The translations under genes were made by a program, and so were the position numbers. A DNA stretch of 36,133 bases from Acinetobacter bouvetii (lineage in GTDB: Bacteria; Pseudomonadota; Gammaproteobacteria; Pseudomonadales; Moraxellaceae), in NCBI RefSeq assembly GCF_902753875.1, contig NZ_CADDTS010000017.1:1-36133 (forward strand), read 5' to 3'. Position 1 is the first letter of the stretch. Each line of letters starts with the position of its first letter. The notes beneath the pieces are model-generated. The model had not been told where the DNA came from. It made no database searches and saw only the letters and a program-made list of their open reading frames with translations. Below, in pieces: positions 15,789 to 24,944 of this stretch.

Positions 15789-17894
15789 CTATTGGTCTTG
15801 CACATCAATCAAATGATCCAGTTTTTTCTGGAAATAATCGCCTTGAATAAAGCGGGCATCTACATTCCAGGCATTGGCAAACAGAGTCATGTCATTCAGG
15901 TCACGCAGCATGATTTCCCCGGCTTTGATTTCATGGAAGGCGACCAGTTTTTCCTGTAATTCTTGGGTAGATTTTTCCGCATTTAACATTTTGGTCAAAG
16001 TAGGGTGTAAGGTCAAACAGTTGATGTCCAGCTGACGCAATACCGATTCGCTATAAATGGTATTACCAAAATCCCTTAAGGATACTTCTGCGCCACATTG
16101 GCGTAATTGGGCAATATTTTTTTGGGCATCCGTAATATTTTGGTTAATATCTTCTTCAGAGAATTGCAAAATCAGCGGATGTTTTAATTTGCTGCGTACA
16201 ATCGTAATCAATTTAGAAATAAATTCAGGGAAGGTGCGATCGTGCAATAAAACAGCTTTGTTTAAATTGACAATTAATCTGGCTTCCGGGTATTGAGTGA
16301 TGAAGTTATGCAATTGCTTACATGACTCGACCAAAATCCAGCGATCCAGTTTAATCGACAGTTCCGGATCTTCGGCTAACTCTCTTAAACAGGCTAGATC
16401 TTTCCAACTATTTTCATAAATAAAGCCGCTGGTGACTTCGTAAGTATATAAATTGGTGTCTTGCTTATCATAAAGCTGCTGATATTTAAGGTGGATTTCT
16501 CCACGATCCAGACTTTGCTGTAAGGCTCTAATCAGTGCAGATTCAGGTGATGCTGCGACAGGCTTCACTTTTGGTTGCTGCAGCTCAATCACAGGAATAT
16601 CTAAATTGGGTTCTAAATCAAGCACAGGGGTTGGCTGATTTTGTGGTAATGGTGTTTTGTAAGCAGTACCTACAAACCGTTCGAAATGTGCTTCATCCGT
16701 AATTTCAGCATCTAAAATAACATAACCGATTCTGAGATTGAGCGGATAACTGGCTTGATTCACGGTGAGTAATTGCGGTTTAGTCAGTGAACTTAAGCCA
16801 ATTAGTTTAGATTCTAATTTGGCTTTAGATTCAGCCTGAAATACACCGACAAAAATGCTGTTTGAGATTTTAAAGAGCGGAACATGGGTTTGTTCTTTTA
16901 AAAATTCTTTTAAGTTAATGAAATAATTTTTAGGTGTGGTCCAGTCATTCTCAAAAATACTTTCAGGGCATGAAGCCAGTGAAAACATGACGAGCGCATT
17001 AATATCGGAAGGCTGCTGGGTAATGGTTCGATTGATTAGCTGATAGGTGTTTGGCTTTTGATAATTTTTATCAGTGTTTGACGGTGCAGTATGACTTGAT
17101 TCCGATGTTTCGATATCAATGGTAATTTGTAAGGCATCATCTTCATCTTGAGATGGTAAAAACTCAATTTTCAGTGGATTTGGAATAGAGACCTGACTAT
17201 TTACAGTGTTAACTTCAAAACGGCCTAAATCAAACTGACCTTGGGAAATTTTTTTAAAGCGTAACTTAAAGTCATTTAAATCTTTAGGTTGTAGCAGATC
17301 AAGCAAAGGTAAACCAACAATATCATCTTCACTTTTGAGGCCGAATAATGCCAGATATTCAGGATTGGCCTGAATATGAATACCTTCCTGAACAAGAGCA
17401 ACCGCCTTGTTGCTTTCTTGCACCAAAGACTGGGCATGCGTTTGTGCAGACTCCAGCTCTTGCATCAAGTGTTGTTGAGTCAGAACTAAACGGCTGAGTG
17501 AAAGCGCACGTAGTAGACCCAAATAGAAACGGTCTGGATAATCCAGATTTAAAATATCGTAAACGCCTTTACGAATATAACCGGCATATTGATCGGCCTG
17601 ATAATCATCAGGCTTAAGCAGAATCATGGGAAGATTCGGCTGCTTGGAGAGACGGATCAAGCTTAGAGCCTGTTCATACTTCAAGTCATAAGCACGGCCG
17701 AAAATCACCAGATCCCAAGTATGATGCAATTGTTTTTCAAAATTTTGTAAATCATCAAGCAAAGTTGCCTGAACGATATGTTCACTCGATGTTAAAAGAT
17801 CACGGATTTGGTTAAAACGTATTTGATTATCATCGATAATGAGTAAACGTGTTTCCGTACGTTTTAACTTTTTAGACAATAATGGATTTCTCAC
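15789..17894 (-). CDS. FimX-like degenerate c-di-GMP protein: pseudo-receiver, PAS, GGDEF remnant, EAL
   Basis: A protein of 701 residues. Order: receiver-like domain (about 15-130; RLLIIDDNQ keeps the acidic pair but the phospho-acceptor strand reads LVIFG with no Asp), coiled linker, PAS (about 165-285), a GGDEF-like region without the GG[D/E]EF motif (about 300-430) and an EAL-like domain (about 460-700). EAL reads YEVTS, the DDFG motif reads LRDFGN and the metal Asp/Lys of xKxD reads LTLHP. It should therefore bind but not cut c-di-GMP, like Pseudomonas FimX, a type IV pilus regulator. The start is taken as the GTG at 17894, which overlaps the PilZ gene stop as GTGA with GGAAG upstream; an ATG at 17909 is also open. 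Confidence 0.8.
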   Translation of the reverse strand: MRNPLLSKKLKRTETRLLIIDDNQIRFNQIRDLLTSSEHIVQATLLDDLQNFEKQLHHTWDLVIFGRAYDLKYEQALSLIRLSKQPNLPMILLKPDDYQADQYAGYIRKGVYDILNLDYPDRFYLGLLRALSLSRLVLTQQHLMQELESAQTHAQSLVQESNKAVALVQEGIHIQANPEYLALFGLKSEDDIVGLPLLDLLQPKDLNDFKLRFKKISQGQFDLGRFEVNTVNSQVSIPNPLKIEFLPSQDEDDALQITIDIETSESSHTAPSNTDKNYQKPNTYQLINRTITQQPSDINALVMFSLASCPESIFENDWTTPKNYFINLKEFLKEQTHVPLFKISNSIFVGVFQAESKAKLESKLIGLSSLTKPQLLTVNQASYPLNLRIGYVILDAEITDEAHFERFVGTAYKTPLPQNQPTPVLDLEPNLDIPVIELQQPKVKPVAASPESALIRALQQSLDRGEIHLKYQQLYDKQDTNLYTYEVTSGFIYENSWKDLACLRELAEDPELSIKLDRWILVESCKQLHNFITQYPEARLIVNLNKAVLLHDRTFPEFISKLITIVRSKLKHPLILQFSEEDINQNITDAQKNIAQLRQCGAEVSLRDFGNTIYSESVLRQLDINCLTLHPTLTKMLNAEKSTQELQEKLVAFHEIKAGEIMLRDLNDMTLFANAWNVDARFIQGDYFQKKLDHLIDVQDQ

Positions 17895-19636
17895 TTCAAT
17901 GCTTCCCATAAATCGTGATTCTTGATTTCATTTGTTTGCTTGTTAATAAAGTTCTCGATTAGACTTTGTTGCTGCTCATTCAGTAATTCAAATTCAAAAC
18001 GAATAAAGCTTTGTGTAATCAGTTGTGCTTTAGTTAGATAAATTTTTAGTTCTTCTTGTCCCAAACGAAGATGAATGGTCTGCTTTTCTCTAAACAAGTG
18101 TGAGCCTGACACAATCAAACTGGTAGAAATCTGATCTAATTGAGAGGTCTGTACGATTAATGCCGGCTGATAGTTGTTGGTATTGCGATCTGTTTTAATC
18201 ATAACTGAACAAGGGAATAAATCTTGTGCCAAAACTTCCAGTCCAAGCTCCAGACTCTTTTCCGTAGACTGTTTGATCCAGCGTATTACCCCACCTCGCC
18301 ACGGACTATGCGTGTTTTCCTGAATCAAAATAAATTCACCAGTTTTTAAATTTGATGGTGTGGCACCTGTCCATTTAATTCGATAACCATTGACACTGAT
18401 ATCCAGTACTTCCGCCGGATAAATCTGTTTTGCTTCACGATCCAATGTTTTCGCCGTGCTCATTTCAGCAGGAATGTTTGAATTCATCGAATTGATAAAC
18501 GTACTTTCATTGTGAAACTGGTAATTTGTATCTAAATCTAGAGTCTCATGAAAGTTTTTACCTTTGGATAGGTAAAAATGTGCTACTGACAAACTGAAAC
18601 AGATTTGCAGCTGTGCAGAATATTCATAACGTTCGTGACGACGTTCTGTATTGGTGGTGAGTAGGTTATGAATATGAAAATGCAGGGCTGGCGTTAAGAA
18701 TAATTTTTCATTACGAGATAAATAGCCGGTCTTTTTGGTTTGGGTCTCCGACAAATGGTCTAATAAATTTTGCGTTGAAATATAAATGGTTGGTTTGTAC
18801 AAACTCGATTGATTCACGTTAAAAACCGGTGGGTGGTCTTTATTGGTATCTACAATATAACGTGAAAGCGTGGTTTCTTTCGGTAAGATATGAACCAGTT
18901 TTGCCCAATCAGAACTACACAAATACAGCCCTTGCATTTCTGAAGGGCGAATTTGATGCGTATTTAAAATTTCCAGCAAAACCAGCTGTGAATAGGCCTG
19001 ACCAATGGTTTGTAAAGGATGTTGGGTATCTAAAATTTGATTGATATTGGTTTGATAAAAATTGTTTTTAATTGCACATTCGAGCAATTGATGAGCAATT
19101 AACCATTGACCAAATAAAGGTGTGCTATAGAGCAAATGTTGTTGGTACAACAATAAAGAAAGCTGCTGCAAGGCATAATAGGTCGAAACGATTCTGGCTG
19201 TCTGCAAGCTTTTCTTTTGATTAAAGGCAAAGAAAGAAAACTTTTGTAAATTTAATTGTGTGTTACAGCGTTTTGAAATATCGATATAAATTTTGGCAAA
19301 ATGACTACGGAGCAACATGGCCAGTTCAATAATCTGGTCACTACGATCATTGGTGATCAGGCCTTGATTAAAAAAATGCTTTTCCAGGCTGCCTAAGACA
19401 TTGTCTAAAGTGGGATGTAAGATTTGAATTAAATCAAAACGCAGCATTTCCGGGCATTTTAGTTCCGATATTTCAAGTAAGGCATTGAACAATTCTTTGG
19501 ATGAGTTGCCCAATTGCAGAATGGATAAATTGGATACCCATTCTTGTAAGCCTTTGGCATTGGATGGGCAGAAGCTCAGTTTGTCCAACTTTAATTCTGT
19601 TGGTGTTTGGAAGATATCTGAATTACTCATAAGCAT
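17891..19636 (-). CDS. PilZ-domain protein with long N-terminal helical region
   Basis: A 581-residue cytosolic protein. Residues 1-330 are helix-rich and match nothing I recognise. The PilZ part carries both c-di-GMP motifs: RRHER (Arg332, Arg336) and DISVNG (Asp412, Ser414, Gly417), followed by PWRGGVIRWIKQ and LELGLEVLAQD. The two motifs are 75 residues apart, against about 25-30 in ordinary PilZ domains, because of an insertion rich in Asn/Ser/Thr. A last beta-rich module (about 440-575) follows. The start is the ATG at 19636, 13 bp past the epmB stop; an ATG at 19630 is possible, and upstream there is only a TTG. It overlaps the FimX-like gene by 4 bp, so the two are likely translated together. 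Confidence 0.78.
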   Translation of the reverse strand: MLMSNSDIFQTPTELKLDKLSFCPSNAKGLQEWVSNLSILQLGNSSKELFNALLEISELKCPEMLRFDLIQILHPTLDNVLGSLEKHFFNQGLITNDRSDQIIELAMLLRSHFAKIYIDISKRCNTQLNLQKFSFFAFNQKKSLQTARIVSTYYALQQLSLLLYQQHLLYSTPLFGQWLIAHQLLECAIKNNFYQTNINQILDTQHPLQTIGQAYSQLVLLEILNTHQIRPSEMQGLYLCSSDWAKLVHILPKETTLSRYIVDTNKDHPPVFNVNQSSLYKPTIYISTQNLLDHLSETQTKKTGYLSRNEKLFLTPALHFHIHNLLTTNTERRHERYEYSAQLQICFSLSVAHFYLSKGKNFHETLDLDTNYQFHNESTFINSMNSNIPAEMSTAKTLDREAKQIYPAEVLDISVNGYRIKWTGATPSNLKTGEFILIQENTHSPWRGGVIRWIKQSTEKSLELGLEVLAQDLFPCSVMIKTDRNTNNYQPALIVQTSQLDQISTSLIVSGSHLFREKQTIHLRLGQEELKIYLTKAQLITQSFIRFEFELLNEQQQSLIENFINKQTNEIKNHDLWEALK

Positions 19637-19649
19637 CGTTATTATTAAC

Positions 19650-20666
19650 TCAAAAAGTTGAAACCCCAAAAAGCGGTGTTTTGTTTTTTTCGCCCGCTAT
19701 TTCCCTGACGAGTTTAGGAACCAGATAACCTGGCAGGTTCTCTAAAACCTCTTTATATATAAAATCAATTTCTTCAGGACTTAAGTCAAAATGATGGGCA
19801 CCTTTTACTTTATCTAATACATGTAAATAGTATGGCATCACGCCAGCATCAAACAGACGGTAACTTAAATCCACTAAAACTTGCGACGAATTATTAACCC
19901 CTTTTAATAAAACGGCCTGATTCAACACGGTAATTTGATGCTGAACCAACACTGAAAGTTTGGAACAAGTAAAATCGTCCAACTCGGCGGCATGATTTGA
20001 GTGTACCACTAGAATAATGCGCAGCCTACTGTTTTTTAATAGGGAAATTAGCTCTTCATCGACACGGTTGGGGATTACGATCGGAACCCGTGAATGAATT
20101 CTCAAAAATTTAATTTGAGGAAGTGTTTCTAAGCGATCAATCCAGAGTTTTAATTTTCGATTGGAGAGGGTCAGAGGGTCACCGCCGCTAAAAATAACCT
20201 CGTTAATATCCGGCTGGCTTTCAATATAATTTTTAATGTTTAGCCAATCTTCATTTTTCGGCAGGTTTTCCTGATAGGGAAAGTGACGTCGGAAACAGTA
20301 ACGGCAATGAACTGCACAAGCACCGGTTAAAGTCAGCAAAAAACGCGATTTATATTTATGTAATATCCCGGGGTGTTGATTGGCATGTTCTTCACCCAAA
20401 GGGTCGGTGACATAACCCGGATGATCTTCAAGTTCTAAATGATGCGGCAAGACTTGTAAAAGCAGGGGGTCAAACGGGTCACCAATGTTCATTTTTCCGA
20501 CGAACGCACGCGGAACACGTAATTTAAACTGTTCAGAAGCCAAGATTGCCCCTGATAATAATTGATCAGGCGAGAGCTGAAGCGCATAAAGCAACTCTAA
20601 TGGGTCCGTAATCAGGTCACTCAGTTGAGATTGCCAGTTTTGCTCTTGATACAAATAGTTTATCAT
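19650..20666 (-). CDS. epmB: EF-P beta-lysylation protein EpmB (radical SAM 2,3-aminomutase)
   Basis: A 338-residue radical SAM enzyme that converts L-alpha-lysine to (R)-beta-lysine, which is then attached to EF-P by EpmA. The iron-sulfur motif CAVHCRYC has Cys117, Cys121 and Cys124; the HFPYQENL segment and GGDPLTLSNRKL (SAM-binding GGD) follow. PLP-binding and C-terminal features (LVPKLVREIAGE, then KTPLFG) fit the lysine 2,3-aminomutase family, and the length suits EpmB and not the larger KamA. It lies back to back with efp, its substrate protein, across a 70-bp region containing a perfect palindrome. epmA is not in the window. Confidence 0.93.
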   Translation of the reverse strand: MINYLYQEQNWQSQLSDLITDPLELLYALQLSPDQLLSGAILASEQFKLRVPRAFVGKMNIGDPFDPLLLQVLPHHLELEDHPGYVTDPLGEEHANQHPGILHKYKSRFLLTLTGACAVHCRYCFRRHFPYQENLPKNEDWLNIKNYIESQPDINEVIFSGGDPLTLSNRKLKLWIDRLETLPQIKFLRIHSRVPIVIPNRVDEELISLLKNSRLRIILVVHSNHAAELDDFTCSKLSVLVQHQITVLNQAVLLKGVNNSSQVLVDLSYRLFDAGVMPYYLHVLDKVKGAHHFDLSPEEIDFIYKEVLENLPGYLVPKLVREIAGEKNKTPLFGVSTF

Positions 20667-20681
20667 GCCACGTGTTAAAAA

Positions 20682-20700
20682 TAATGCTAGTCTAGCATTA
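20682..20700. promoter_or_regulatory. Perfect 19-bp palindrome in the epmB/efp divergent region
   Basis: TAATGCTAG and CTAGCATTA flank a single central T. It lies 15 bp upstream of the epmB start codon and 36 bp upstream of efp. Its symmetry and position fit an operator or a shared pair of back-to-back -10 elements. Confidence 0.6.
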
Positions 20701-20736
20701 ATAGATTTAAGTTAGTAAGTTTGGAGTGAGCCTTTC

Positions 20737-21306
20737 ATGGCCAATTATTCTACAAATGACTTTAAGCAAGGCCTAAAGGTTATGCTTGATGGCAACCCAT
20801 GTAATATCTTGGAAAATGAATACGTAAAACCTGGTAAAGGTCAGGCGTTCAACCGAGTTAAATTACGTAACCTTAAAACTGGTAAAGTTTTAGAAAAAAC
20901 TTTTAAATCAGGTGATTCTTTAGAAGGCGCTGACATCCAAGAAGTAGAAATGAACTACTTGTATAACGATGGTGAAATGTGGAACTTCATGGACCCTGAA
21001 ACCTTTGAACAGATTGCTGCTGATAAAACAGCGATGGGCGATGCTGCTAAATGGTTAAAAGACGACTCTAACGAACTTTGTACTATTATGTTGTTCAATG
21101 GTGTTCCATTGTCAGTAAGTGCACCGAACTTCGTGGTCTTGAAAATCGTGGAAACTGATCCGGGTGTTCGTGGCGATACTTCTGGCGGTGGCGGTAAACC
21201 AGCTAAACTCGAAACTGGTGCTGTAGTTCGTGTACCTTTATTCGTACAGCAAGAAGAAAGCGTTCGTGTAGACACCCGTACTGGTGACTATTTAGAACGT
21301 GCATAA
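20737..21306 (+). CDS. efp: Elongation factor P
   Basis: A 189-residue three-domain beta-barrel factor that rescues ribosomes stalled at polyproline. The modification loop is VKPGKGQAF with Lys34, the site that EpmB/EpmA beta-lysylate in E. coli, and epmB is the divergent neighbour, so this is the beta-lysyl branch of EF-P and not the rhamnosylated one (which has Arg). The ribosome-contacting C-terminal segment [12 protein letters not shown] and [11 protein letters not shown] is typical. GGAGTGAG precedes the ATG. A perfect terminator follows. Confidence 0.97.
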   Translation: MANYSTNDFKQGLKVMLDGNPCNILENEYVKPGKGQAFNRVKLRNLKTGKVLEKTFKSGDSLEGADIQEVEMNYLYNDGEMWNFMDPETFEQIAADKTAMGDAAKWLKDDSNELCTIMLFNGVPLSVSAPNFVVLKIVETDPGVRGDTSGGGGKPAKLETGAVVRVPLFVQQEESVRVDTRTGDYLERA

Positions 21307-21330
21307 TGGTTTTAAAATAGACTATTATCG

Positions 21331-21360
21331 AAAGGGATGATGTAAATCATCCCTTTTTTT
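21331..21360 (+). terminator. Terminator of efp
   Basis: AAAGGGATGAT (21331-21341) and ATCATCCCTTT form a perfect stem with a 4-nt GTAA loop, followed by a run of T's. Confidence 0.93.
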
Positions 21361-21481
21361 TATGCCAAAGTATTACATGAAAAATCAACTATAAGGAGTA
21401 AAGTCGCAAGGGACGAAACAGCAGTACCTCGAACAATAAAAAGTTAAAGCTGATTTGATGCAACGAATATGAGGGATTGAA

Positions 21482-23575
21482 ATGGAATCTATACAACAGA
21501 AGTCCAGCCCAGTATCAAAACTGATCTGGCTTCTTGTCGCAATTTTAGGTGCAGTATCGTTTGGGATACTGGCTTTAAGCCGTGGTGAGCATGTCAATGC
21601 AGTGTGGCTAGTATTAGCTGCTATCTGTGTCTATAGCATCGCTTATCGTTTCTACAGTTTATTTATTGCAAATAAAATTTTTGAACTGAATTCTCGACGC
21701 TTAACCCCGGCTCATCGTTTATCCGATGGTCTGGATTATGTACCGACCAATAAATATGTGCTGTTTGGGCATCATTTTGCTGCGATTGCAGGTGCGGGGC
21801 CTTTAGTGGGACCAATCCTGGCAGCACAGATGGGATATTTGCCTGGAACCATCTGGTTACTGGTTGGGGTTGTACTTGCTGGTGCAGTGCAAGACTTTTT
21901 GGTGTTGTTTATTTCTACCCGTCGTGATGGACGTTCATTGGGTGAAATGGCCAAGCAAGAGCTGGGTTCTTTTGCCGGCGTGATTGTGATGCTGGGTGCA
22001 TTAGGCGTGATGGTTATTATCCTTGCCGTTCTGGCACTGGTGGTAGTAAAAGCCTTGACCAACAGTCCGTGGGGTGTATTCAGTATTTCTGCGACCATTC
22101 CAATTGCATTGTTCATGGGCGTATATATGCGTTATATCCGCCCAGGTAAAATTGCAGAAGTTTCATTGATCGGTTTTGTACTGATGATGATGGCGATTGT
22201 GTATGGTGGCAATGTTGCTGCTGACCCTTATTGGGGGCCAATGTTTACCCTTTCAGGTACGCAACTGACCTGGTGCTTAATTGTTTATGGTTTTATCGCT
22301 TCGGTCTTGCCGGTTTGGTTACTGCTCGCTCCGCGTGATTATCTTTCAACTTTCTTGAAGATTGGCGTGATTGCCGGGCTTGCGGTCGGAATCATGGTGG
22401 CATTGCCAGAAATGAAAATGCCGGCAGTTACTCATTTTATTGATGGTACTGGACCTGTTTTTGCCGGTTCAATGTTCCCGTTCTTGTTTATTACCATTGC
22501 CTGTGGAGCCATTTCTGGGTTCCATGCCTTGGTGTCTTCAGGTACATCACCAAAACTGGTCGATAACGAAGTTGATATCCGTATGATCGGTTATGGTGGC
22601 ATGTTGATGGAGTCTTTCGTTGCTGTCATGGCAATGATTTGTGCAACCATTTTGGAACCAGGTGTTTATTTTGCAATTAATGCACCAGCTGCAGTATTGG
22701 GCACTACGGTTGAAAGTGCTGCAGAAGCAGTACGCACTCTAGGTTTTGTAGTCACTCCTGAGAGCTTGACTTTACTTGCTCAGGAAGTGGGTGAGAACTC
22801 AATTTTATCTCGTACCGGTGGTGCGCCAACCTTTGCTATTGGGATGGCACACATCATTACGGAAATTTTCAACAATCGTTCCATGATGGCATTTTGGTAT
22901 CACTTTGCGATTCTGTTTGAAGCATTATTCATCTTGACTGCCGTAGATGCAGGTACACGAGCGTGCCGTTTCATGGTTCAGGATACGGTAGGAATTGTGA
23001 TTCCTGCGGTGAAAAACTCGCACAATTTCTTTGGAAACCTTTTAGGAACTGCTGTCGCTGTTGCAGGCTGGGGCTTCTTTGTGTATCAGGGGGTGGTAGA
23101 TCCACTTGGCGGTATTAACAGCTTGTGGCCACTCTTTGGTATTGGTAACCAGATTCTTGCAGCAATGGCATTGATCTTGGGTACAGTCATTCTGTTTAAG
23201 ATGAAGAAAGAAAAATATGTATGGGTAACAATTATCCCGACAGCTTTTTTGTTTGTGACTTCAATGACTGCAGGTTGGCAAAAAATCTTCCATGAAAATC
23301 CTAAAATTGGTTTTCTGGCACAGGCCAACCGTTTTTCTGATGCGATTGCTCGTGGTGAAATATTGAAACCAGCCAAGGATATTGCGGAAATGCAAACCAT
23401 TGTGTTCTCTAACCAGATTAATGCGGTGTTATGTGGTTTCTTCATGATTGTGGCTTTTGTGATGTTGTTTGCTGCGATTGGTGTGGTGCGTCGTGCCTTG
23501 TCTAATCCAAATCCCACTGTGAATGAATCAGAAGCCATTTACCGTGATGAGGTTCCGGCAGGAGAGGTGAAATGA
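21482..23575 (+). CDS. cstA: CstA-family pyruvate/peptide transporter
   Basis: A 697-residue inner-membrane protein with about 16-18 hydrophobic helices. The CstA signature is clear: the NKYVLFGHHFAAIAGAGPLV segment, GPILAAQMGYLPG, GAVQDFLVLFISTRRDGRS and FHALVSSGTSPKL. CstA and its paralogue BtsT import pyruvate in E. coli, with a small YbdD/YjiX partner; here the partner overlaps the 3' end by 4 bp (ATGA). GAGGGATTGAA precedes the ATG. The 120-bp leader has an A-rich AACAATAAAAA stretch (21432-21442) that could be a Hfq/Crc-type site, which would fit carbon control, but this is only a resemblance. Confidence 0.95.
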   Translation: MESIQQKSSPVSKLIWLLVAILGAVSFGILALSRGEHVNAVWLVLAAICVYSIAYRFYSLFIANKIFELNSRRLTPAHRLSDGLDYVPTNKYVLFGHHFAAIAGAGPLVGPILAAQMGYLPGTIWLLVGVVLAGAVQDFLVLFISTRRDGRSLGEMAKQELGSFAGVIVMLGALGVMVIILAVLALVVVKALTNSPWGVFSISATIPIALFMGVYMRYIRPGKIAEVSLIGFVLMMMAIVYGGNVAADPYWGPMFTLSGTQLTWCLIVYGFIASVLPVWLLLAPRDYLSTFLKIGVIAGLAVGIMVALPEMKMPAVTHFIDGTGPVFAGSMFPFLFITIACGAISGFHALVSSGTSPKLVDNEVDIRMIGYGGMLMESFVAVMAMICATILEPGVYFAINAPAAVLGTTVESAAEAVRTLGFVVTPESLTLLAQEVGENSILSRTGGAPTFAIGMAHIITEIFNNRSMMAFWYHFAILFEALFILTAVDAGTRACRFMVQDTVGIVIPAVKNSHNFFGNLLGTAVAVAGWGFFVYQGVVDPLGGINSLWPLFGIGNQILAAMALILGTVILFKMKKEKYVWVTIIPTAFLFVTSMTAGWQKIFHENPKIGFLAQANRFSDAIARGEILKPAKDIAEMQTIVFSNQINAVLCGFFMIVAFVMLFAAIGVVRRALSNPNPTVNESEAIYRDEVPAGEVK

Positions 23576-23874
23576 GTTTGAAAGAGCAAATTCGTCAGAA
23601 AATGGCTTTGGGTAAAATCATTAAATTTACAGTGCTGGCGCAACCGAAGAAGTTCTTGATGTTGAATGGTATTAAAACCATTCAGGTGATCTGGCAACGT
23701 CTACAGCAAAGTTTTCGCTTAATGGTGGGCGTGCCTGATTATCAGACTTATTTGGCGCATATGGCAAAACATCATGCAGATTTAACACCTATGGATGCCA
23801 AGACATTTTATCGTTACTGCGTGGATGCGCGTTATCCAAGTGCTGCGGGCGGAATGAAAAAATGTCCTTGCTAA
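23572..23874 (+). CDS. YbdD/YjiX-family small protein, partner of CstA
   Basis: A 100-residue protein. The C-terminal part (about 38-100) is the YbdD/YjiX domain: QSFRLMVGVPDYQTYLAHMA, HHADLTPMDAKTFYRYCVDA and RYPSAAGGMKKCPC. The first 40 residues are an extension absent from the 65-residue E. coli YbdD; they are basic and amphipathic. The ATG overlaps the cstA stop (ATGA) and is preceded by AGGAGAGG inside cstA, so translation is coupled. In E. coli the partner is needed for transport by the BtsT/CstA type. A terminator follows. Confidence 0.87.
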   Translation: MSLKEQIRQKMALGKIIKFTVLAQPKKFLMLNGIKTIQVIWQRLQQSFRLMVGVPDYQTYLAHMAKHHADLTPMDAKTFYRYCVDARYPSAAGGMKKCPC

Positions 23875-23923
23875 TCTGAGCAAGCATCTGTCAGAAATCT
23901 TTTGATTTGTTTGGAAAAACCAC

Positions 23924-23956
23924 AAAACGGTGTATGTTAATCATGCACCGTTTTTT
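23924..23956 (+). terminator. Terminator of cstA-ybdD
   Basis: AAAACGGTGTATG (23924-23936) and CATGCACCGTTTT (23942-23954) pair with one G-U. The T-run (TTTTTT) follows at the end of the second arm. Confidence 0.85.
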
Positions 23957-23970
23957 ATTGGGGAAAGAGT

Positions 23971-24933
23971 GTGATTTGGGGCACGAATAAAGTTCAAAAA
24001 CAGGAATTCACGCAAGAGCAGCAACAACTTAATGATGCTGTTGAATTTTATGCAGAAAAAATTCAGGAGTTCCTGTCTCAAATCAATCGCATTATTCTGG
24101 ATAAAGAACATCAAACCAAACTGGCCTTAAGCTGTTTACTAGGTGGAGGCCATGTACTGTTCGAAGATTTGCCGGGATTGGGAAAAACCACTTTATCTAG
24201 TGCCTTGTCGCATATTGCAGGATTAAAATTTCAGCGTATTCAGTTTACCAATGACATGCTCGCCAGTGATGTGATTGGGGTGAATATGTTTAACCAGAAA
24301 GAACATCAGTTTGAGTTCAAACAGGGGCCTATTTTTACTCAAATTCTATTGGCCGATGAAATTAACCGATGCAGTCCTAAAACCCAGAGCGCTTTACTTG
24401 AAGCAATGGAAGAGGGTTTTGTAACGGTAGATGGAGTGCGTTATGAATTGCCCCGACCTTTTTGGGTGATTGCCACCCAGAACCCGATTTTTCAAAGTGG
24501 CACCTATAGCTTGCCGGAATCCCAGCTGGACCGTTTCCTGATGCGTTTGTCATTGGGTTATCCATCCCGTTCGGCAGAAAAGTTGCTGTTACAGCAAGAT
24601 TCGCGTTATGCCTTAATTTCAACCCTAAAACATGTCTTTCATGAGCAGGAAATTTTACAGCTTCAACAATTGGTCGCACAGGTTTATCTTGCTGAAGAGG
24701 TGCTGGATTATCTGTTGGATTTGGCGACCGAGACCCGAAAAAATCGGCATGGTTTATCTACTCGGGGGCTACTGGCATTAAAAAAAGCTGCTCAGGCTCA
24801 CGCCTTTATTGAGCAGCGCAGTTTTGTCACTCCTGATGATGTACAAGCCGTATTCGTGGCGGTGGTGGCGCATCGTATTGGGCTTAGTGAAGCTGAAACT
24901 TCACAGCTGATGCAACGAGTCGGTATTAGCTAG
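23971..24933 (+). CDS. MoxR-family AAA ATPase
   Basis: A 320-residue AAA+ ATPase of the MoxR group, a proposed chaperone for assembling metal or envelope proteins. Walker A is GLGKTT, preceded by HVLFEDLP; Walker B is ILLADEINR; sensor I is WVIATQNP; the NR, SPKTQSALLEAMEEG and LPESQLDRF segments are family hallmarks. The start is a GTG at 23971 with GGGGAAAG close upstream. It begins a tight operon with a DUF58 protein and a TgpA-type transglutaminase (gaps of 11 and 3 bp), a linkage common in gammaproteobacteria, but the VWA-domain genes found in larger MoxR operons are absent here. Confidence 0.92.
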   Translation: MIWGTNKVQKQEFTQEQQQLNDAVEFYAEKIQEFLSQINRIILDKEHQTKLALSCLLGGGHVLFEDLPGLGKTTLSSALSHIAGLKFQRIQFTNDMLASDVIGVNMFNQKEHQFEFKQGPIFTQILLADEINRCSPKTQSALLEAMEEGFVTVDGVRYELPRPFWVIATQNPIFQSGTYSLPESQLDRFLMRLSLGYPSRSAEKLLLQQDSRYALISTLKHVFHEQEILQLQQLVAQVYLAEEVLDYLLDLATETRKNRHGLSTRGLLALKKAAQAHAFIEQRSFVTPDDVQAVFVAVVAHRIGLSEAETSQLMQRVGIS

Positions 24934-24944
24934 AGGAAAGACAC

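Noticed and set aside
15789..17894. Active c-di-GMP phosphodiesterase or cyclase
   Set aside because: EAL, DDFG and the downstream KxD residues are substituted and no GGDEF motif is present, so catalysis is not expected.
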